This document shows, one piece after another, positions 1 through 11,009 of a stretch of 64,000 nt of DNA. The translations under genes were made by a program, and so were the position numbers. Source of the stretch: Bog-159 sp963843255 (GTDB lineage Bacteria; Acidobacteriota; Terriglobia; Bryobacterales; Bryobacteraceae); NCBI GenBank assembly GCA_963843255.1, contig CAWJJQ010000012.1:1-64000 (forward strand), given 5' to 3'. Positions within the stretch are counted from its first letter, which is position 1; each line of letters begins with the position of its first letter. The notes beneath the pieces are model-generated. The model saw only the letters and a program-made list of their open reading frames with translations, was not told where the DNA came from and did no database searches.

Positions 1-393
1 GTATCCAGCCGCATTTTCGAATGGAGCCCGGAGCTGCGGGTGCGCGCCGCGGCGAACATCGCCATGTACAAGCGCATCCGGCAGGTGATCGACGGAGCGG
101 ACGTTTATCATCTGACGCCGCAGCCCTCCCACAACGATCCGCAAGGCTGGATGGCGATTCAGTATGTTGCGCCGGACGCACGGCGCAGCGTGGTGCTGGC
201 CTATCGGCTGGGTAACAGCGCAGCGCAACAGCAATTGAAACTGCGCGGACTGGCTGCGGGGCATTTCGAGGTCACGGTCGATGGCCGGCCTGCCGGCGTT
301 TATAGCGCGGCCGATCTCGGCAGTGAAGGCCTGCCAGTGAAGTTGGGCGAGGAATGGCGCGCGGCGATTATCGAGCTTCACGCGGCTCCCTAA
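1..393 (+). CDS. Alpha-galactosidase (GH36-like), C-terminal fragment
   Basis: The frame is open to the left edge of the window, so only about the last 130 residues are visible. They read like the end of the catalytic barrel and the C-terminal beta-sandwich of GH36/melibiase-type alpha-galactosidases: an IFEWSPEL stretch, then YKRIRQVIDGADVYHL, HNDPQGWMAIQY and a final beta-rich domain. Family members hydrolyse terminal alpha-galactosides. The nucleophile and acid/base residues would lie upstream of the window and cannot be checked. A tRNA follows 75 bp downstream. Assignment is from recalled family similarity only. Confidence 0.6.
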   Translation, partial: VSSRIFEWSPELRVRAAANIAMYKRIRQVIDGADVYHLTPQPSHNDPQGWMAIQYVAPDARRSVVLAYRLGNSAAQQQLKLRGLAAGHFEVTVDGRPAGVYSAADLGSEGLPVKLGEEWRAAIIELHAAP

Positions 394-468
394 GCCGCCA
401 GCCCCTTCGACTGCATTTGACTTCTGCGGGCGCGCCTGAAAAAATAAGAGGAAGCCAGCCAGATTCAT

Positions 469-555
469 GCGGATGTGGCGGAATTGGCAGACGCGCTAGA
501 TTCAGGTTCTAGTTCTCGCAAGGGAGTGGAGGTTCAAGTCCTCTCATCCGCACCA
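469..555 (+). tRNA. tRNA-Leu (anticodon CAG)
   Basis: An 87-nt class II tRNA. The acceptor arm pairs GCGGATG (469-475) with CATCCGC (545-551). The anticodon stem is CTAGA/TCTAG around the loop TTCAGGT, giving anticodon CAG. There is a long variable arm, and the T arm contains GGTTCAAGTCC. The 3-prime CCA is encoded (553-555). The large variable arm and the anticodon both indicate leucine. The gene stands alone; a truncated gene with a possible integrase remnant converges on it from the right, as seen at tRNA integration sites. Confidence 0.95.
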
Positions 556-570
556 AAACAAAATAAAGAC

Positions 571-1089
571 TTAGTCAAATCTCAGTGGGGTCTTCGACGC
601 CTCAGCGAATTTCCATGGCGTCGGTTTTATGGCCCATGATCCGCATACGCGCATAGCGGCGATGTGAAAAGATACCTCGGCGGAGCCGCCCATGTGAGGG
701 GGGTATCCTTCCAACACCAACTGCACGTTGGTGGCGGCAGTGAGCCGGCCCCCGACTGTGGTCGCGTCGATTCGGGACCACTCAAGGGTAATGCGCGCTT
801 CGCTGGGTGCGTGGCGCCAGCTTACCCTACAGTATGAGGCGCCGGGTGCGTGAGGACCGACTTCAGTCACAGCCGCGTAAACCTGATTGCCGTCCAAAAA
901 GCTTCCGCTGCGGGACCCCACGCGCAACCCAAAAGATATCGGCCCTCCGTTGCTCCCGGCAAGAAAAACGATGCCATTCCAGGCATCGGAGTCGAATGCG
1001 TCCAGTTTGATGTCGCGGAGCGTGACGCCATTTTGGGCGAACGCCGCATATACAAGCGTGGCTGTCAGGAATAAGAGTTTTGTGTACAT
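571..1089 (-). pseudogene. Truncated secreted protein, glycosidase N-domain-like
   Basis: A 172-residue frame with a clear signal peptide (MYTKLLFLTATLVYAAFAQ) and a beta-rich region to about residue 143. Stretches such as WNGIVFLAGSNGGPISFGL and ITLEWSRIDATTVGGRL resemble the N-terminal beta domain of acidobacterial MGH1-like (GH63-type) secreted glycosidases, which are several hundred residues longer. After SFHIAA the sequence changes character and ends within 30 residues. I read this as the 5-prime part of a larger gene whose remainder was lost or shifted. The lost end faces tRNA-Leu and the promoter side faces the IS630 copy. Family assignment is tentative. Confidence 0.45.
602..646 (-). 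pseudogene. Possible tyrosine recombinase C-terminal scrap
   Basis: In the minus frame shifted from the truncated secreted gene, a 15-codon stretch reads MRIMGHKTDAMEIR and then stops. The GHKT...M..R pattern resembles the conserved segment before the catalytic tyrosine of phage-type integrases. It begins where the secreted protein loses its normal sequence and lies about 50 bp from tRNA-Leu, where integrases commonly sit. The match is very short and could be chance. Confidence 0.22.
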
Positions 1090-1197
1090 CGAAAATCCAT
1101 GTATTGTGCCGTTTCGGTGAAGCCCGGCGGCACTCCTAGGATGTGCCGCAGCTCTGACACCCCAACGGAAACCATCCGGCTTAACACCGTATCGCTA

Positions 1198-2394
1198 GTG
1201 TAGTGTCCCCGAATTACCTGGTCTTTCGTTTGCGGGTCTTTCTGGCCGTGGAGCCGGGCTGGATTTGTTCAAGAGTTTGGCGGCAGCGCGCGAGTTTGGC
1301 CACGATGGATTCGACGGTCGCCGTCCAGACAAACGGTTTGGGTTTCTCGTTCCAGGCGGCGAGAAACTCGTTAATGGCCGCGATCAGGTCGTCGACGCTC
1401 AAGAAGGAATCGCGGCGGATTCTCTTGCTGGTTAACTCGCCGAACCAGCGTTCAATCAGATTCAACCAACTGGAACTGGTTGGAATGTAGTGCACGTTGA
1501 ACCGGGGATTTTGGTTGAGCCAATCCTTTACCTCCGGCGTGCCATGGCTGCCGTAATTGTCCATCACCAGATGTAGCGGCGTCTTGCCGGGGAACTCGCG
1601 GTTGATGCGGCGCAGGAACCGCAGAAACTCATTGTGGCGGTGACGCCTGTAGCAGTCGCCGATGACTTTGCCAGCGAGCACATCGAGCGCCGCGAACAGG
1701 GTTGTCGTTCCGTGTCGCTTGTAGTCATGGGTCATGGTGCCGCAGCGCCCTTTCTTCAGCGGCAATCCGGGCTGGGTTCGTTGCAGAGCCTGAATTTGGC
1801 TCTTCTCGTCGACACAAAGTACAATCGCCTGGTCGGGAGGATTCAGGTAAAGACCGACCACGTCCGTGAGTTTCTCGAGGAATCTCGGATCGCGTGATAG
1901 TTTGAACGTCTCTGTGCGATGCGGCTTAAGGTTGTGGCTACGCCAGATCCTGCTCACGCTGGACTTGCTGATACCCTGTGCCACCGCCATGGTGCGGCAA
2001 CTCCAATGCGTGCTTCCTTTTGGCTTAGATTGCAAAGTGGCGTCAATCACCGCCTTGATTCGAGTCACATCATAACTGGGTTTCCGGCCCCGTCCGGGAG
2101 CAATCTCCCAAAGCGCTTGGGGCCCGCCGCTGCAGAAGCGTTCGCGCCAGAGGCGAACCGTCTTACGGTTCATGCCGTTCTCAGCAGCGATCATTGTCTC
2201 CGTCTTGCCAGTGGCAACAGCCAGGATAATCCGGCAACGAAGTGCTACCTGCTGTGGAGTTCCCAAAGCTAATACCCAGCCTTGGAGTTCTCTGCGCTGG
2301 TCCGGTGACAGGACAAGAGGAGCAATGGCGCGGGGCATGAACAATTATGGCCCGAGCCCTTAACGTATGTCCATCTATTTGTGGGATACCACAC
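1198..2394 (-). mobile_element. IS630-family insertion sequence, complete
   Basis: A 1,197-bp element. The left end begins GTGTAGTGTCCC (1198-1209) and the right end, read inward on the other strand, begins GTGTGGTATCCC (2394-2383), giving 10 of 12 matching terminal bases. A TA dinucleotide flanks each side (1196-1197 and 2395-2396), as expected of IS630/Tc1-type insertion with TA target duplication. It carries one uninterrupted transposase gene filling nearly the whole element, so it is probably autonomous or only recently silenced. It lies upstream of the truncated secreted gene. Confidence 0.85.
1214..2344 (-). CDS. IS630-family transposase (DDE superfamily)
   Basis: A 376-residue full-length transposase. 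The N-terminus holds helix-turn-helix segments (about residues 12-75, with GMNRKTVRLWRERF, and a second around SKSSVSRIWRSH near 127-137). The catalytic core shows D179 in VLCVDEKSQ, D262 in LVMDNYGSHG and E298 in SSWLNLIERWFGEL, so the last two acidic residues are 35 apart as expected for this family. The C-terminus is basic. It catalyses cut-and-paste insertion at TA. The frame is intact and sits between both terminal repeats. Confidence 0.93.
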   Translation of the reverse strand: MFMPRAIAPLVLSPDQRRELQGWVLALGTPQQVALRCRIILAVATGKTETMIAAENGMNRKTVRLWRERFCSGGPQALWEIAPGRGRKPSYDVTRIKAVIDATLQSKPKGSTHWSCRTMAVAQGISKSSVSRIWRSHNLKPHRTETFKLSRDPRFLEKLTDVVGLYLNPPDQAIVLCVDEKSQIQALQRTQPGLPLKKGRCGTMTHDYKRHGTTTLFAALDVLAGKVIGDCYRRHRHNEFLRFLRRINREFPGKTPLHLVMDNYGSHGTPEVKDWLNQNPRFNVHYIPTSSSWLNLIERWFGELTSKRIRRDSFLSVDDLIAAINEFLAAWNEKPKPFVWTATVESIVAKLARCRQTLEQIQPGSTARKTRKRKTR

Positions 2395-2396
2395 TA

Positions 2397-2809
2397 GTCG
2401 CGCGACGCAGCGCTTAAGAAGGGCCGACGGAATTGAGGCGAAGCCACGTTGGCCGAATAAATCGACCGTCGCGGTGAACTTGCGGGTAACACCGGATATC
2501 GATTGTCATCGATGTGTTTTCGTTGGCGCCGTTGCGGGTAGATTTGCCACCCAACTGCACCGAATAGTATCGCCTGCCGCGAAGTTCGGGAAGGGCGATC
2601 CACCAGTTCTCCAGGCACAGCTTCCCCATCGTCGCGATGGCCGTGGCCGATGGTAGATGACCTACCCTGCAAAATCATAACGGTCAGCCAGCAAACCCAA
2701 GCAAACTGCCGAACGCTTCGCCGCGGAACCAACGGGTTGAGGGTGGGAGTTAAACCTCAAATAGGAGTAGACCGGTGCGGCAATGTGCTCGACCAGCTTT
2801 CTTTTTGGA
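2397..2809. other. Intergenic stretch right of the IS, no convincing gene
   Basis: About 410 bp between the right IS end and a small secreted gene. The only frame of note is a 71-codon minus ORF, listed separately. No tRNA, clear terminator or regulatory motif was found. It may be relic coding DNA separated from the truncated gene by the IS insertion. Confidence 0.4.
2414..2629 (-). CDS. Hypothetical 71-residue ORF, doubtful
   Basis: Begins MGKLCLENWWIALPEL and has a plausible protein-like composition (RRYYSVQLGGKS, then an RPTWLRL stretch). An in-frame TGA lies 15 codons upstream and no good ribosome binding site precedes the ATG. It could be a small protein or a fragment of a longer gene damaged around the IS insertion. 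I do not recognise a family. Confidence 0.2.
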   Translation of the reverse strand: MGKLCLENWWIALPELRGRRYYSVQLGGKSTRNGANENTSMTIDIRCYPQVHRDGRFIRPTWLRLNSVGPS

Positions 2810-3265
2810 TCACGGATGCGAAGCAGTCCAGCCAAAGAAATTACGGGATTGCATGCTCCCACCTGCGGGTCCGAACACGCTGAATGAACCCGCCAACATC
2901 TGTGACCCCGAGGGATTTGCAGCATCCGCCGGGAACAGGAAGCCGGTGTACGACTGATACGAAAGCGGATTGCCGGGGACTCCAAGCCGCAAAAAACTAA
3001 TTTGCTGCGCCCCGCCGCTCCACAAGCCCGTAATCACATTACTGTAACCTTCGAACACCATGCTTCCAACAAAACTCCCGTCGGTCGCGAGCGACGGAAG
3101 GCAGAGCAATCCGTGGCTTCCGTTAGCGTTCAAGTTCCAGCATCCGAGTGGCAAGGAGGGCGATGGCTGGGCCGCGCTGCCGGAATCCGACCCGAAACCG
3201 GGTGCCAGAACCAAAATCAATGTGAACAGCAACAATACGAACGCGCGTTTTTTCGTGCTCATCAA
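2810..3265 (-). CDS. Small secreted protein, unknown function
   Basis: 151 residues. A strongly hydrophobic signal peptide (KKRAFVLLLFTLILVLAPGF) is followed by a low-complexity Ser/Pro/Gly linker and a beta-rich body with two cysteines (LGCWNLNANGSHGLLCLPS) that could form a disulfide. It is probably exported to the periplasm or cell surface. No catalytic motif is visible. Small proteins of this style are frequent in Solibacter-like genomes, and the partial secreted gene at the right edge of the window has a similar look. Function unknown. Confidence 0.6.
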   Translation of the reverse strand: MMSTKKRAFVLLLFTLILVLAPGFGSDSGSAAQPSPSLPLGCWNLNANGSHGLLCLPSLATDGSFVGSMVFEGYSNVITGLWSGGAQQISFLRLGVPGNPLSYQSYTGFLFPADAANPSGSQMLAGSFSVFGPAGGSMQSRNFFGWTASHP

Positions 3266-3426
3266 CTCCTCCTCGGTCCGGAATTATACCAGGGCTGAAA
3301 TGCCATCCAAAACCCCACTATCCGGCGCGTCACTGATCTGGCTCCAAGCCGTCGAATGATTTGTGAGAAAATCCTTTAGCTAAGCGCTGCGCAAAGCAGG
3401 CGCATCGGCAACCCTCGTCGCAAGGC

Positions 3427-6400
3427 ATGAATATCTCAGCGGTTTTCATCGAACGGCCGGTGGCCACCACTTTGCTAACGGTGGCCATTGCGCTCGCGGG
3501 TGCAGTGGCTTTCCGCATTTTGCCGGTGTCGCCGCTGCCGCAGGTGGACTTTCCGACGATTTCGGTGGAGGCGGAGTTGCCGGGCGCGAGCCCCGAAACG
3601 ATGGCCTCATCGGTGGCCGCACCACTGGAGCGACAGTTCACGCGGATTGCGTCCGTCACCGAGATGACTTCTTCAAGCAGCCTCGGATCAACCGGTATTA
3701 CCCTGCAGTTCGACCTCAACCGAAATATCAACGCGGCTGCACGCGACGTACAGGCGGCCATCAACGCGGCTCGCGGATACCTGCCCGCAAACCTTCCGAA
3801 TAACCCCACCTACCGGAAGGTGAATCCATCCGATTCCCCGATTATGCTGCTGGCGCTGACGTCGCCCATTCTCAGCAAAGCCCATATGTATGACGCGGCC
3901 TCCTCCATCATGGCGCAGAAGCTTTCGCAGGTGAGCGGCGTGGGCCAGGTGGATGTGTGGGGCAGTTCCCTGCCGAGCGTCCGGGTCGAGCTTAACCCCA
4001 CCATCTTGAATAAATACGGCATCGGCCTCGAGCAGGTGCGGAGTGTGCTCGCGGCAGCAAACTCCAACACTCCGAAGGGGCATTTTTCTAACGGTCACCG
4101 GAGTTGGGACGTCGACGCCAACGATCAAATCTTCAAGGCCAGCGATTACCGGCCATTGATCGTCGCCTACCAGGACGGAAGGGCGGTGCGCGTTTCAGAT
4201 GTTGCCGATGTGTTGGACTCGGTAGAGGATGTCCGCAATGCGGGTTATGCCAACGGTTTGCCTTCCGTGCTGGTTGCGATTTTCCGGCAGCCCAGCGCGA
4301 ATATTATCGATACGGTGGATCGCATCCGGGACGAACTTCCGCGGCTGCAGGCGTCCATCCCCCAGTCCATCAATCTGATGGTGACCATGGACCAAACGGT
4401 GACCATCCGCGCATCGGTCCATGACGTGGAAAGATCCCTTTTGGTCTCCGTGGTGCTGGTGGTGCTCGTAGTATTCGTGTTTCTGAGAAGCCCGCGGACT
4501 ACGCTCATCCCCGCCGTGGCCGTGTCGGTCTCGCTGATCGGCACATTCGGTGTCATGTACCTGCTGCATTACAGTATCGATAATCTGTCGCTCATGGCCC
4601 TCACGATCTCTACGGGCTTCGTGGTGGACGACGCGATTGTGGTGATCGAGAACATCATGCGCTATCTGGAACAGGGCATCCATCCCTTCTGGGCGGCGCT
4701 CAAGGGCGCGAAGGAAATCAGCTTCACGGTGCTGTCCATGAGCGTTTCGTTGATCGCCGTATTTATCCCGCTGCTGTTAATGGGCGGCATCGTGGGACGC
4801 CTGTTCCGCGAGTTCGCCGTGACCCTCTCGGTGGCCATTACCGTCTCGCTGATGGTTTCGTTGACGACCACTCCCATGATGTGCGCGCACCTTCTTAAGG
4901 AGCACAGGGAACACGGCTGGTTATACCGCGTGACGGAGCGGGCATTCCAGGCCGGCATCGATTTGTACGGCGTGACGCTGGCGGCTGCACTACGCGCCGC
5001 GCCCTTGACTCTGGCAGTCCTGCTCGCGACCGTCGGCCTGAACGTTTATCTATTCACCCACGTCTCCAAGGGATTCTTTCCCATGCAAGACAACGGACGC
5101 CTGATGGGAGCCATACAAGGCGATCAGGACACATCGTTTCAGGCGATGAACAACATTTTGCGGCGAATGATCGCCATCGTGGACGCCGATCCCGCCGTCG
5201 CCACCGTAAACGGCTTCACGGGTAGCGGTATGGCCAACACCGCGCGCATGTTCGTTAACCTCAAGCCGCTTCTGGAAAGGGGTGTAACCGTGGACCAGGT
5301 GATCGCCCGGTTGCGGCCGCAATTGGAACGGATACCCGGGGCATCGCTCTATCTGCAGGCATCGCAAGACCTGAGGGTGGGCGGACGCATGAGCAATGCG
5401 ATGTACCAATTCACCATGCGCGGCGACAACCTCGCGGACCTAGCGAACTATGCTCCGCGGATGCTGCAGGAACTGCGGAACATCCCTGTGATTGCGGATG
5501 TGAGCAGCGACCAGCAGGACCGCGGACTGCAGTCCATGGTGCGGTATGACCGGAGCACGGCGGCGCGCTTTGGCATTTCATCCCAACTCATCGACAACAC
5601 CCTCTACGACGTTTTCGGGCAGCGCCAAGTGTCCACAATATATAGCGCGCTCAATCAGTACCACGTAGTGATGGAGGCCGCCCCCGAGTTTCTGCAGAGC
5701 CCGCAATTTTTGAGTCAGGTCTATGTGCGCACACCTGGTGGTCGCGAGGTTCCATTGAGCGCTCTCGCGACTTTTGGTCCAACCACCGCGCCCCTGGCGG
5801 TAAACCATCAGGGTCTGGGACCGGCGGTTACCGTCTCCTTCAACCTGCAACCGGGCGTTGCCCTGGGCGACGCCGTGCAGGCCATCCTCCATTCGGCCGC
5901 CAGGATTGGTCTGCCGCGCACGATCCAGACCGGTTTCGCGGGTACGGCGCAGGCCTATCAGCAATCCCTTGGCAATCAGCCGGTCTTAATCTTGACCGCG
6001 CTGGCCGCCGTCTATATCGTGCTCGGAATCCTGTACGAAAGCATAGTCCATCCAATTACGATTATCTCCACGCTGCCGTCGGCGGGTGTCGGCGCGCTGT
6101 TGGCGCTAAAGCTAACCCACACCGACCTCAGCGTCATCGCCATGATCGGGATTATTCTTCTGATCGGCATTGTAAAGAAGAATGCCATTATGATGATCGA
6201 TTTCGCGTTGCTCGCAGAGCGGGTGGAAGGCAAGAATTCGAGGGATTCCATCTTTGAAGCGTGCATCCTGCGCTTCCGCCCCATCCTGATGACCACCATG
6301 GCCGCTATGTTGGGCGCGTTGCCGCTGGCACTGGGAACCGGTACCGGTTCGGAATTGCGCCGCCCGCTCGGCATTACGATTATCGGCGGGCTGCTGGTGA

Positions 6401-6534
6401 GCCAGTTGCTAACGCTTTATACCACGCCGGTGGTGTATCTCTACTTTGATCGGCTGCAGCGCTGGTGGCATCGAGTGCTCCGCAGGGAAGCGCCCGAAGC
6501 AGACAGCCGCCTGCGAACATCGGCTCAATCGTGA
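3427..6534 (+). CDS. RND efflux transporter permease (AcrB/MdtBC-like)
   Basis: 1,035 residues, the usual size of HAE1-type RND pumps. The N-terminus (MNISAVFIERPVATTLL) is the typical first membrane helix, followed by the porter-domain segment LPQVDFPTISVEAELPGASP. The proton-relay aspartates are present as D401-D402 in TGFVVDDAIVVIENI, and the late membrane repeat shows IVKKNAIMMIDFAL. It should export drugs or other amphiphiles from the inner membrane and periplasm using proton motive force. No membrane-fusion adaptor or outer-membrane channel flanks it, so its partners must be encoded elsewhere. A terminator follows. Confidence 0.93.
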   Translation: MNISAVFIERPVATTLLTVAIALAGAVAFRILPVSPLPQVDFPTISVEAELPGASPETMASSVAAPLERQFTRIASVTEMTSSSSLGSTGITLQFDLNRNINAAARDVQAAINAARGYLPANLPNNPTYRKVNPSDSPIMLLALTSPILSKAHMYDAASSIMAQKLSQVSGVGQVDVWGSSLPSVRVELNPTILNKYGIGLEQVRSVLAAANSNTPKGHFSNGHRSWDVDANDQIFKASDYRPLIVAYQDGRAVRVSDVADVLDSVEDVRNAGYANGLPSVLVAIFRQPSANIIDTVDRIRDELPRLQASIPQSINLMVTMDQTVTIRASVHDVERSLLVSVVLVVLVVFVFLRSPRTTLIPAVAVSVSLIGTFGVMYLLHYSIDNLSLMALTISTGFVVDDAIVVIENIMRYLEQGIHPFWAALKGAKEISFTVLSMSVSLIAVFIPLLLMGGIVGRLFREFAVTLSVAITVSLMVSLTTTPMMCAHLLKEHREHGWLYRVTERAFQAGIDLYGVTLAAALRAAPLTLAVLLATVGLNVYLFTHVSKGFFPMQDNGRLMGAIQGDQDTSFQAMNNILRRMIAIVDADPAVATVNGFTGSGMANTARMFVNLKPLLERGVTVDQVIARLRPQLERIPGASLYLQASQDLRVGGRMSNAMYQFTMRGDNLADLANYAPRMLQELRNIPVIADVSSDQQDRGLQSMVRYDRSTAARFGISSQLIDNTLYDVFGQRQVSTIYSALNQYHVVMEAAPEFLQSPQFLSQVYVRTPGGREVPLSALATFGPTTAPLAVNHQGLGPAVTVSFNLQPGVALGDAVQAILHSAARIGLPRTIQTGFAGTAQAYQQSLGNQPVLILTALAAVYIVLGILYESIVHPITIISTLPSAGVGALLALKLTHTDLSVIAMIGIILLIGIVKKNAIMMIDFALLAERVEGKNSRDSIFEACILRFRPILMTTMAAMLGALPLALGTGTGSELRRPLGITIIGGLLVSQLLTLYTTPVVYLYFDRLQRWWHRVLRREAPEADSRLRTSAQS

Positions 6535-6550
6535 CGAGAGGCGAATGGTG

Positions 6551-6577
6551 AAGGGCCGGTGTTGGGCCGGCCCTTTT
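6551..6577 (+). terminator. Intrinsic terminator after the RND pump gene
   Basis: The 9-bp perfect stem AAGGGCCGG (6551-6559) / CCGGCCCTT (6567-6575) with a 7-nt loop is followed by a short T run on the plus strand. It lies between the convergent pump and katG genes and may slow transcription from both sides, though the minus-strand exit is not T-rich. Confidence 0.7.
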
Positions 6578-6586
6578 CAACAGTGC

Positions 6587-8845
<2,259 letters not shown>

Positions 8846-8898
8846 ATGTTCATCTTCCTTCGAATCAGTCCAAAAATGTTTTGCGAACTACGAACCGG

Positions 8899-9339
8899 TC
8901 ATGGCTTTCGCAGTCGCGCTATCCCCGCCGGCCGTGCGCATTTCGCGCACAGCCCGCGGAAAATAAGTTCGCATTCGCGCACAACCCGCTTGCCAAGGGA
9001 ACTCAAGGCCGGACTGGGCACGTCGTACCACTCAATGTCCTCCACATTGCCGCAGTGGTCGCAGATGAAGTGGTGATGACGCACGCCCTTCGCGTCGAAT
9101 CGCGCGCCGCGGCCCTCCACGGCCACTTCACGCACCAAACCCGCCTGCACCAGGTCCCGTAGATTGTTATAAGTCGTGGCCCTTGAAGATCGCGGATCGA
9201 CGCGATTCACCGCTTCGAAGATCTCCGCCGCCGTGGGATGCCTGTTATGTTCCATCAGGAATGCCATCACCGCGTAGCGTTGCGGAGTGCACCGCAACCC
9301 GCCCGCCTCCAGGGACCGTTTGATCGCCTCCGGGACCAT
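8899..9339 (-). CDS. perR: Fur-family peroxide regulator, PerR-like
   Basis: 146 residues. It has an N-terminal winged helix (LRCTPQRYAVMAFL to TTYNNLRDLVQAGLV), then the metal-binding segment VRHHHFICDHCGNVEDIEW and a second CxxC (LCAKCARP), giving the structural zinc site plus a His-rich regulatory site. PerR proteins are metal-dependent repressors inactivated by peroxide oxidation. The position directly upstream of katG and a PerR-type operator over its own promoter favour PerR over Fur or Zur. With the start at 9339 the predicted transcript is nearly leaderless. Confidence 0.9.
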   Translation of the reverse strand: MVPEAIKRSLEAGGLRCTPQRYAVMAFLMEHNRHPTAAEIFEAVNRVDPRSSRATTYNNLRDLVQAGLVREVAVEGRGARFDAKGVRHHHFICDHCGNVEDIEWYDVPSPALSSLGKRVVRECELIFRGLCAKCARPAGIARLRKP

Positions 9340-9346
9340 TAATGGC

Positions 9347-9377
9347 TTAGATTATGTCTAATATGATATTTTGTCAA
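9347..9377 (-). promoter_or_regulatory. perR promoter overlapped by a PerR box
   Basis: On the minus strand, TTGACA (9377-9372) and TAATCT (9354-9349) are separated by exactly 17 bp. The 15-bp inverted repeat TTAGACATAATCTAA (9361-9347) covers the -10 and matches the 7-1-7 layout of PerR/Fur boxes. Transcription should begin near 9342, about three bases before the perR ATG. Occupancy would block perR and the downstream katG. Confidence 0.8.
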
Positions 9378-9457
9378 GAGTCAAGCCTTGGCGGGGGGCG
9401 GTGGGATTGGCTGGGAGTCTTGACATAATAAGGCGAAACCGAAACTGAGAGATCCTG

Positions 9458-10429
9458 ATGCATATTCTGACTCCGATTCCCGCTGCTTGCCTGAGTGCGG
9501 TCTGGATGGTGGTGGCCTTCGCTCCCGCTCAGGCCGGCGACCTCGACAAGATCAAGAGCTTCGGCACCATGGGCAAGGAGCGAAAGTTGCTCCCCGAAGG
9601 TACAGAGACCGAGCTTTTTCGCTATGCGGGCCACGGCGCCCTGACCCACATGTGGTTCGGCGGGGATTTCAAGAATTACGGATTAACACGCATCCGCATC
9701 TATGTCGACGGCGAAAAACAGGCCTCTATCGATATGGAACTGATGATGGGCCACGGTATTGGCTTTCAGGACGAAGGCGCGCCGTGGGGTATCGAGCGCA
9801 TCGGCAAAACCGGCCAGCCCAGCGGGATCTACGACACCTACCGCATTCCCTTCGGCCGTAACGTCCGCGTGACGGCCGAGCGCCGCAACGACGAGCCGGA
9901 GAATCCTGCGTTCTGGTGGATTATCCGCGGGGTCGAGAACCTGCCGGTTGAAATTAGCGGCGTTCGCCTGCCGGACGATGCCCGCTTGCGCTTGTATAAG
10001 ACGGAGAACCGCACCGCTCATCCGTTGGAGGAGTTCGACATCTACGCCGGAAGTCGCCCGGGTGCGCTCTACGAAGTCGCCATCGCCGCCAGGAGCAGCA
10101 ATTTCGGATTCCTCGAAAGCTGCGTGCGCGCCTATATGGGCGGAGCGAAGACACCGCTAATGCTCTCCTCGGGCATGGAGGATTACTTCCTCGGAACATA
10201 TTATTTCAATCGCGGGAAATACTACACGCCCGTCGCGGGGCTGACCCACCTGGTGGCTGACAGGGAGTTCTCCGCCTATCGTTTTCACGAGGCCGATCCG
10301 GTCTTCTTTCCCGCGCGAACGCGGCTCACCATCCGCGACGGCGAGATGGTAGACGGCAAAGTAGTCGGTCCAGACGCCGGCCCTGCCGACACCGTCTATA
10401 CGACCTACGTGTGGGTTTACGAGTGGTAG
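9458..10429 (+). CDS. Secreted DUF2961 / GH172-type hydrolase
   Basis: 323 residues with a signal peptide ending near APAQAG. The body has the hallmark pattern of DUF2961 proteins: GHGALTHMWFGG, a jelly-roll with RIRIYVDGE, the segment SSGMEDYFLGTYYFNRG and the later FSAYRFHEADPVFF. Characterised GH172 enzymes act on difructose anhydride or alpha-D-arabinofuran/fructofuran linkages, and many acidobacterial members remain untested. It is probably periplasmic or exported and takes part in polysaccharide use. Divergent from perR, from which it is separated by about 120 bp. A GAGAG sequence precedes the start. Confidence 0.82.
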   Translation: MHILTPIPAACLSAVWMVVAFAPAQAGDLDKIKSFGTMGKERKLLPEGTETELFRYAGHGALTHMWFGGDFKNYGLTRIRIYVDGEKQASIDMELMMGHGIGFQDEGAPWGIERIGKTGQPSGIYDTYRIPFGRNVRVTAERRNDEPENPAFWWIIRGVENLPVEISGVRLPDDARLRLYKTENRTAHPLEEFDIYAGSRPGALYEVAIAARSSNFGFLESCVRAYMGGAKTPLMLSSGMEDYFLGTYYFNRGKYYTPVAGLTHLVADREFSAYRFHEADPVFFPARTRLTIRDGEMVDGKVVGPDAGPADTVYTTYVWVYEW

Positions 10430-11009
10430 GCACTTATAGAGGTACAATCCCCGCGCATGCGGCTGCTACCAAACTGTGCATCGATTCTGGGTGTGACGCT
10501 CATCTCCTGTGTTTGGCGGCGTAGTCCTCGGCCCCCGAGAGGCCAGCTCTACGGCTTAGGCTGCTTGGGATCCCAAGTGCTGTACGGCACGAGTCTCACT
10601 GGCGGTGAGGGCGTCATTCCTGGGGAAGACTGCATCCGGGCAGGCACGACGCAGAATGGCGGGGCCGGCAACTTGGGATAGGCCGGAAGTACTAGCGATC
10701 GCGCACCGGCACATCGACCATGCGGGATTTACCGGGCGCGTCATGACCGATGCCGGCGATGGCGCTGGCTCCCTCAATATGCTGGTGGGCACCGAGGGGG
10801 GCGCCAGCTAACGAAAGTGAGTACGCATTCAGGCTGGAGGAGGCTCATTGCCGCGAAATAAGCGTATCCGCCTGCCTGGGCCCGGCGGTATTATGATGGG
10901 GCAGGTCAGTAACCTGCGGGCCGGGTCGGTCGTCTTTTTATTGGAATCGATAATTGCCAGTTTCCGGCCCGTTGCGGCGCCCCCGACTGCGGCCGTTCAG
11001 CCACAAAAA
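10430..11009. other. 580-bp gap before the TonB receptor, no gene supported
   Basis: Short frames here lack protein-like composition, and the upstream extension of the receptor frame encodes no signal peptide. The stretch contains a degenerate copy of the dispersed palindromic repeat near its right end and a TACAAT -10-like hexamer near 10446. It may hold the receptor's promoter region and long leader. Confidence 0.5.
10895..10923 (-). repeat. Degenerate copy of the dispersed palindromic repeat
   Basis: On the minus strand, GCCCGCAGG-TTACTGA-CCTGCCCCA matches the right half (second hairpin plus CCCCA tail) of the repeats at 26906, 44048 and 51809. The left half is poorly conserved. Confidence 0.4.

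Noticed and set aside
10848..11009. Longer start for the TonB receptor
   Set aside because: The extra 54 residues are not protein-like and would hide the signal peptide at 11010.
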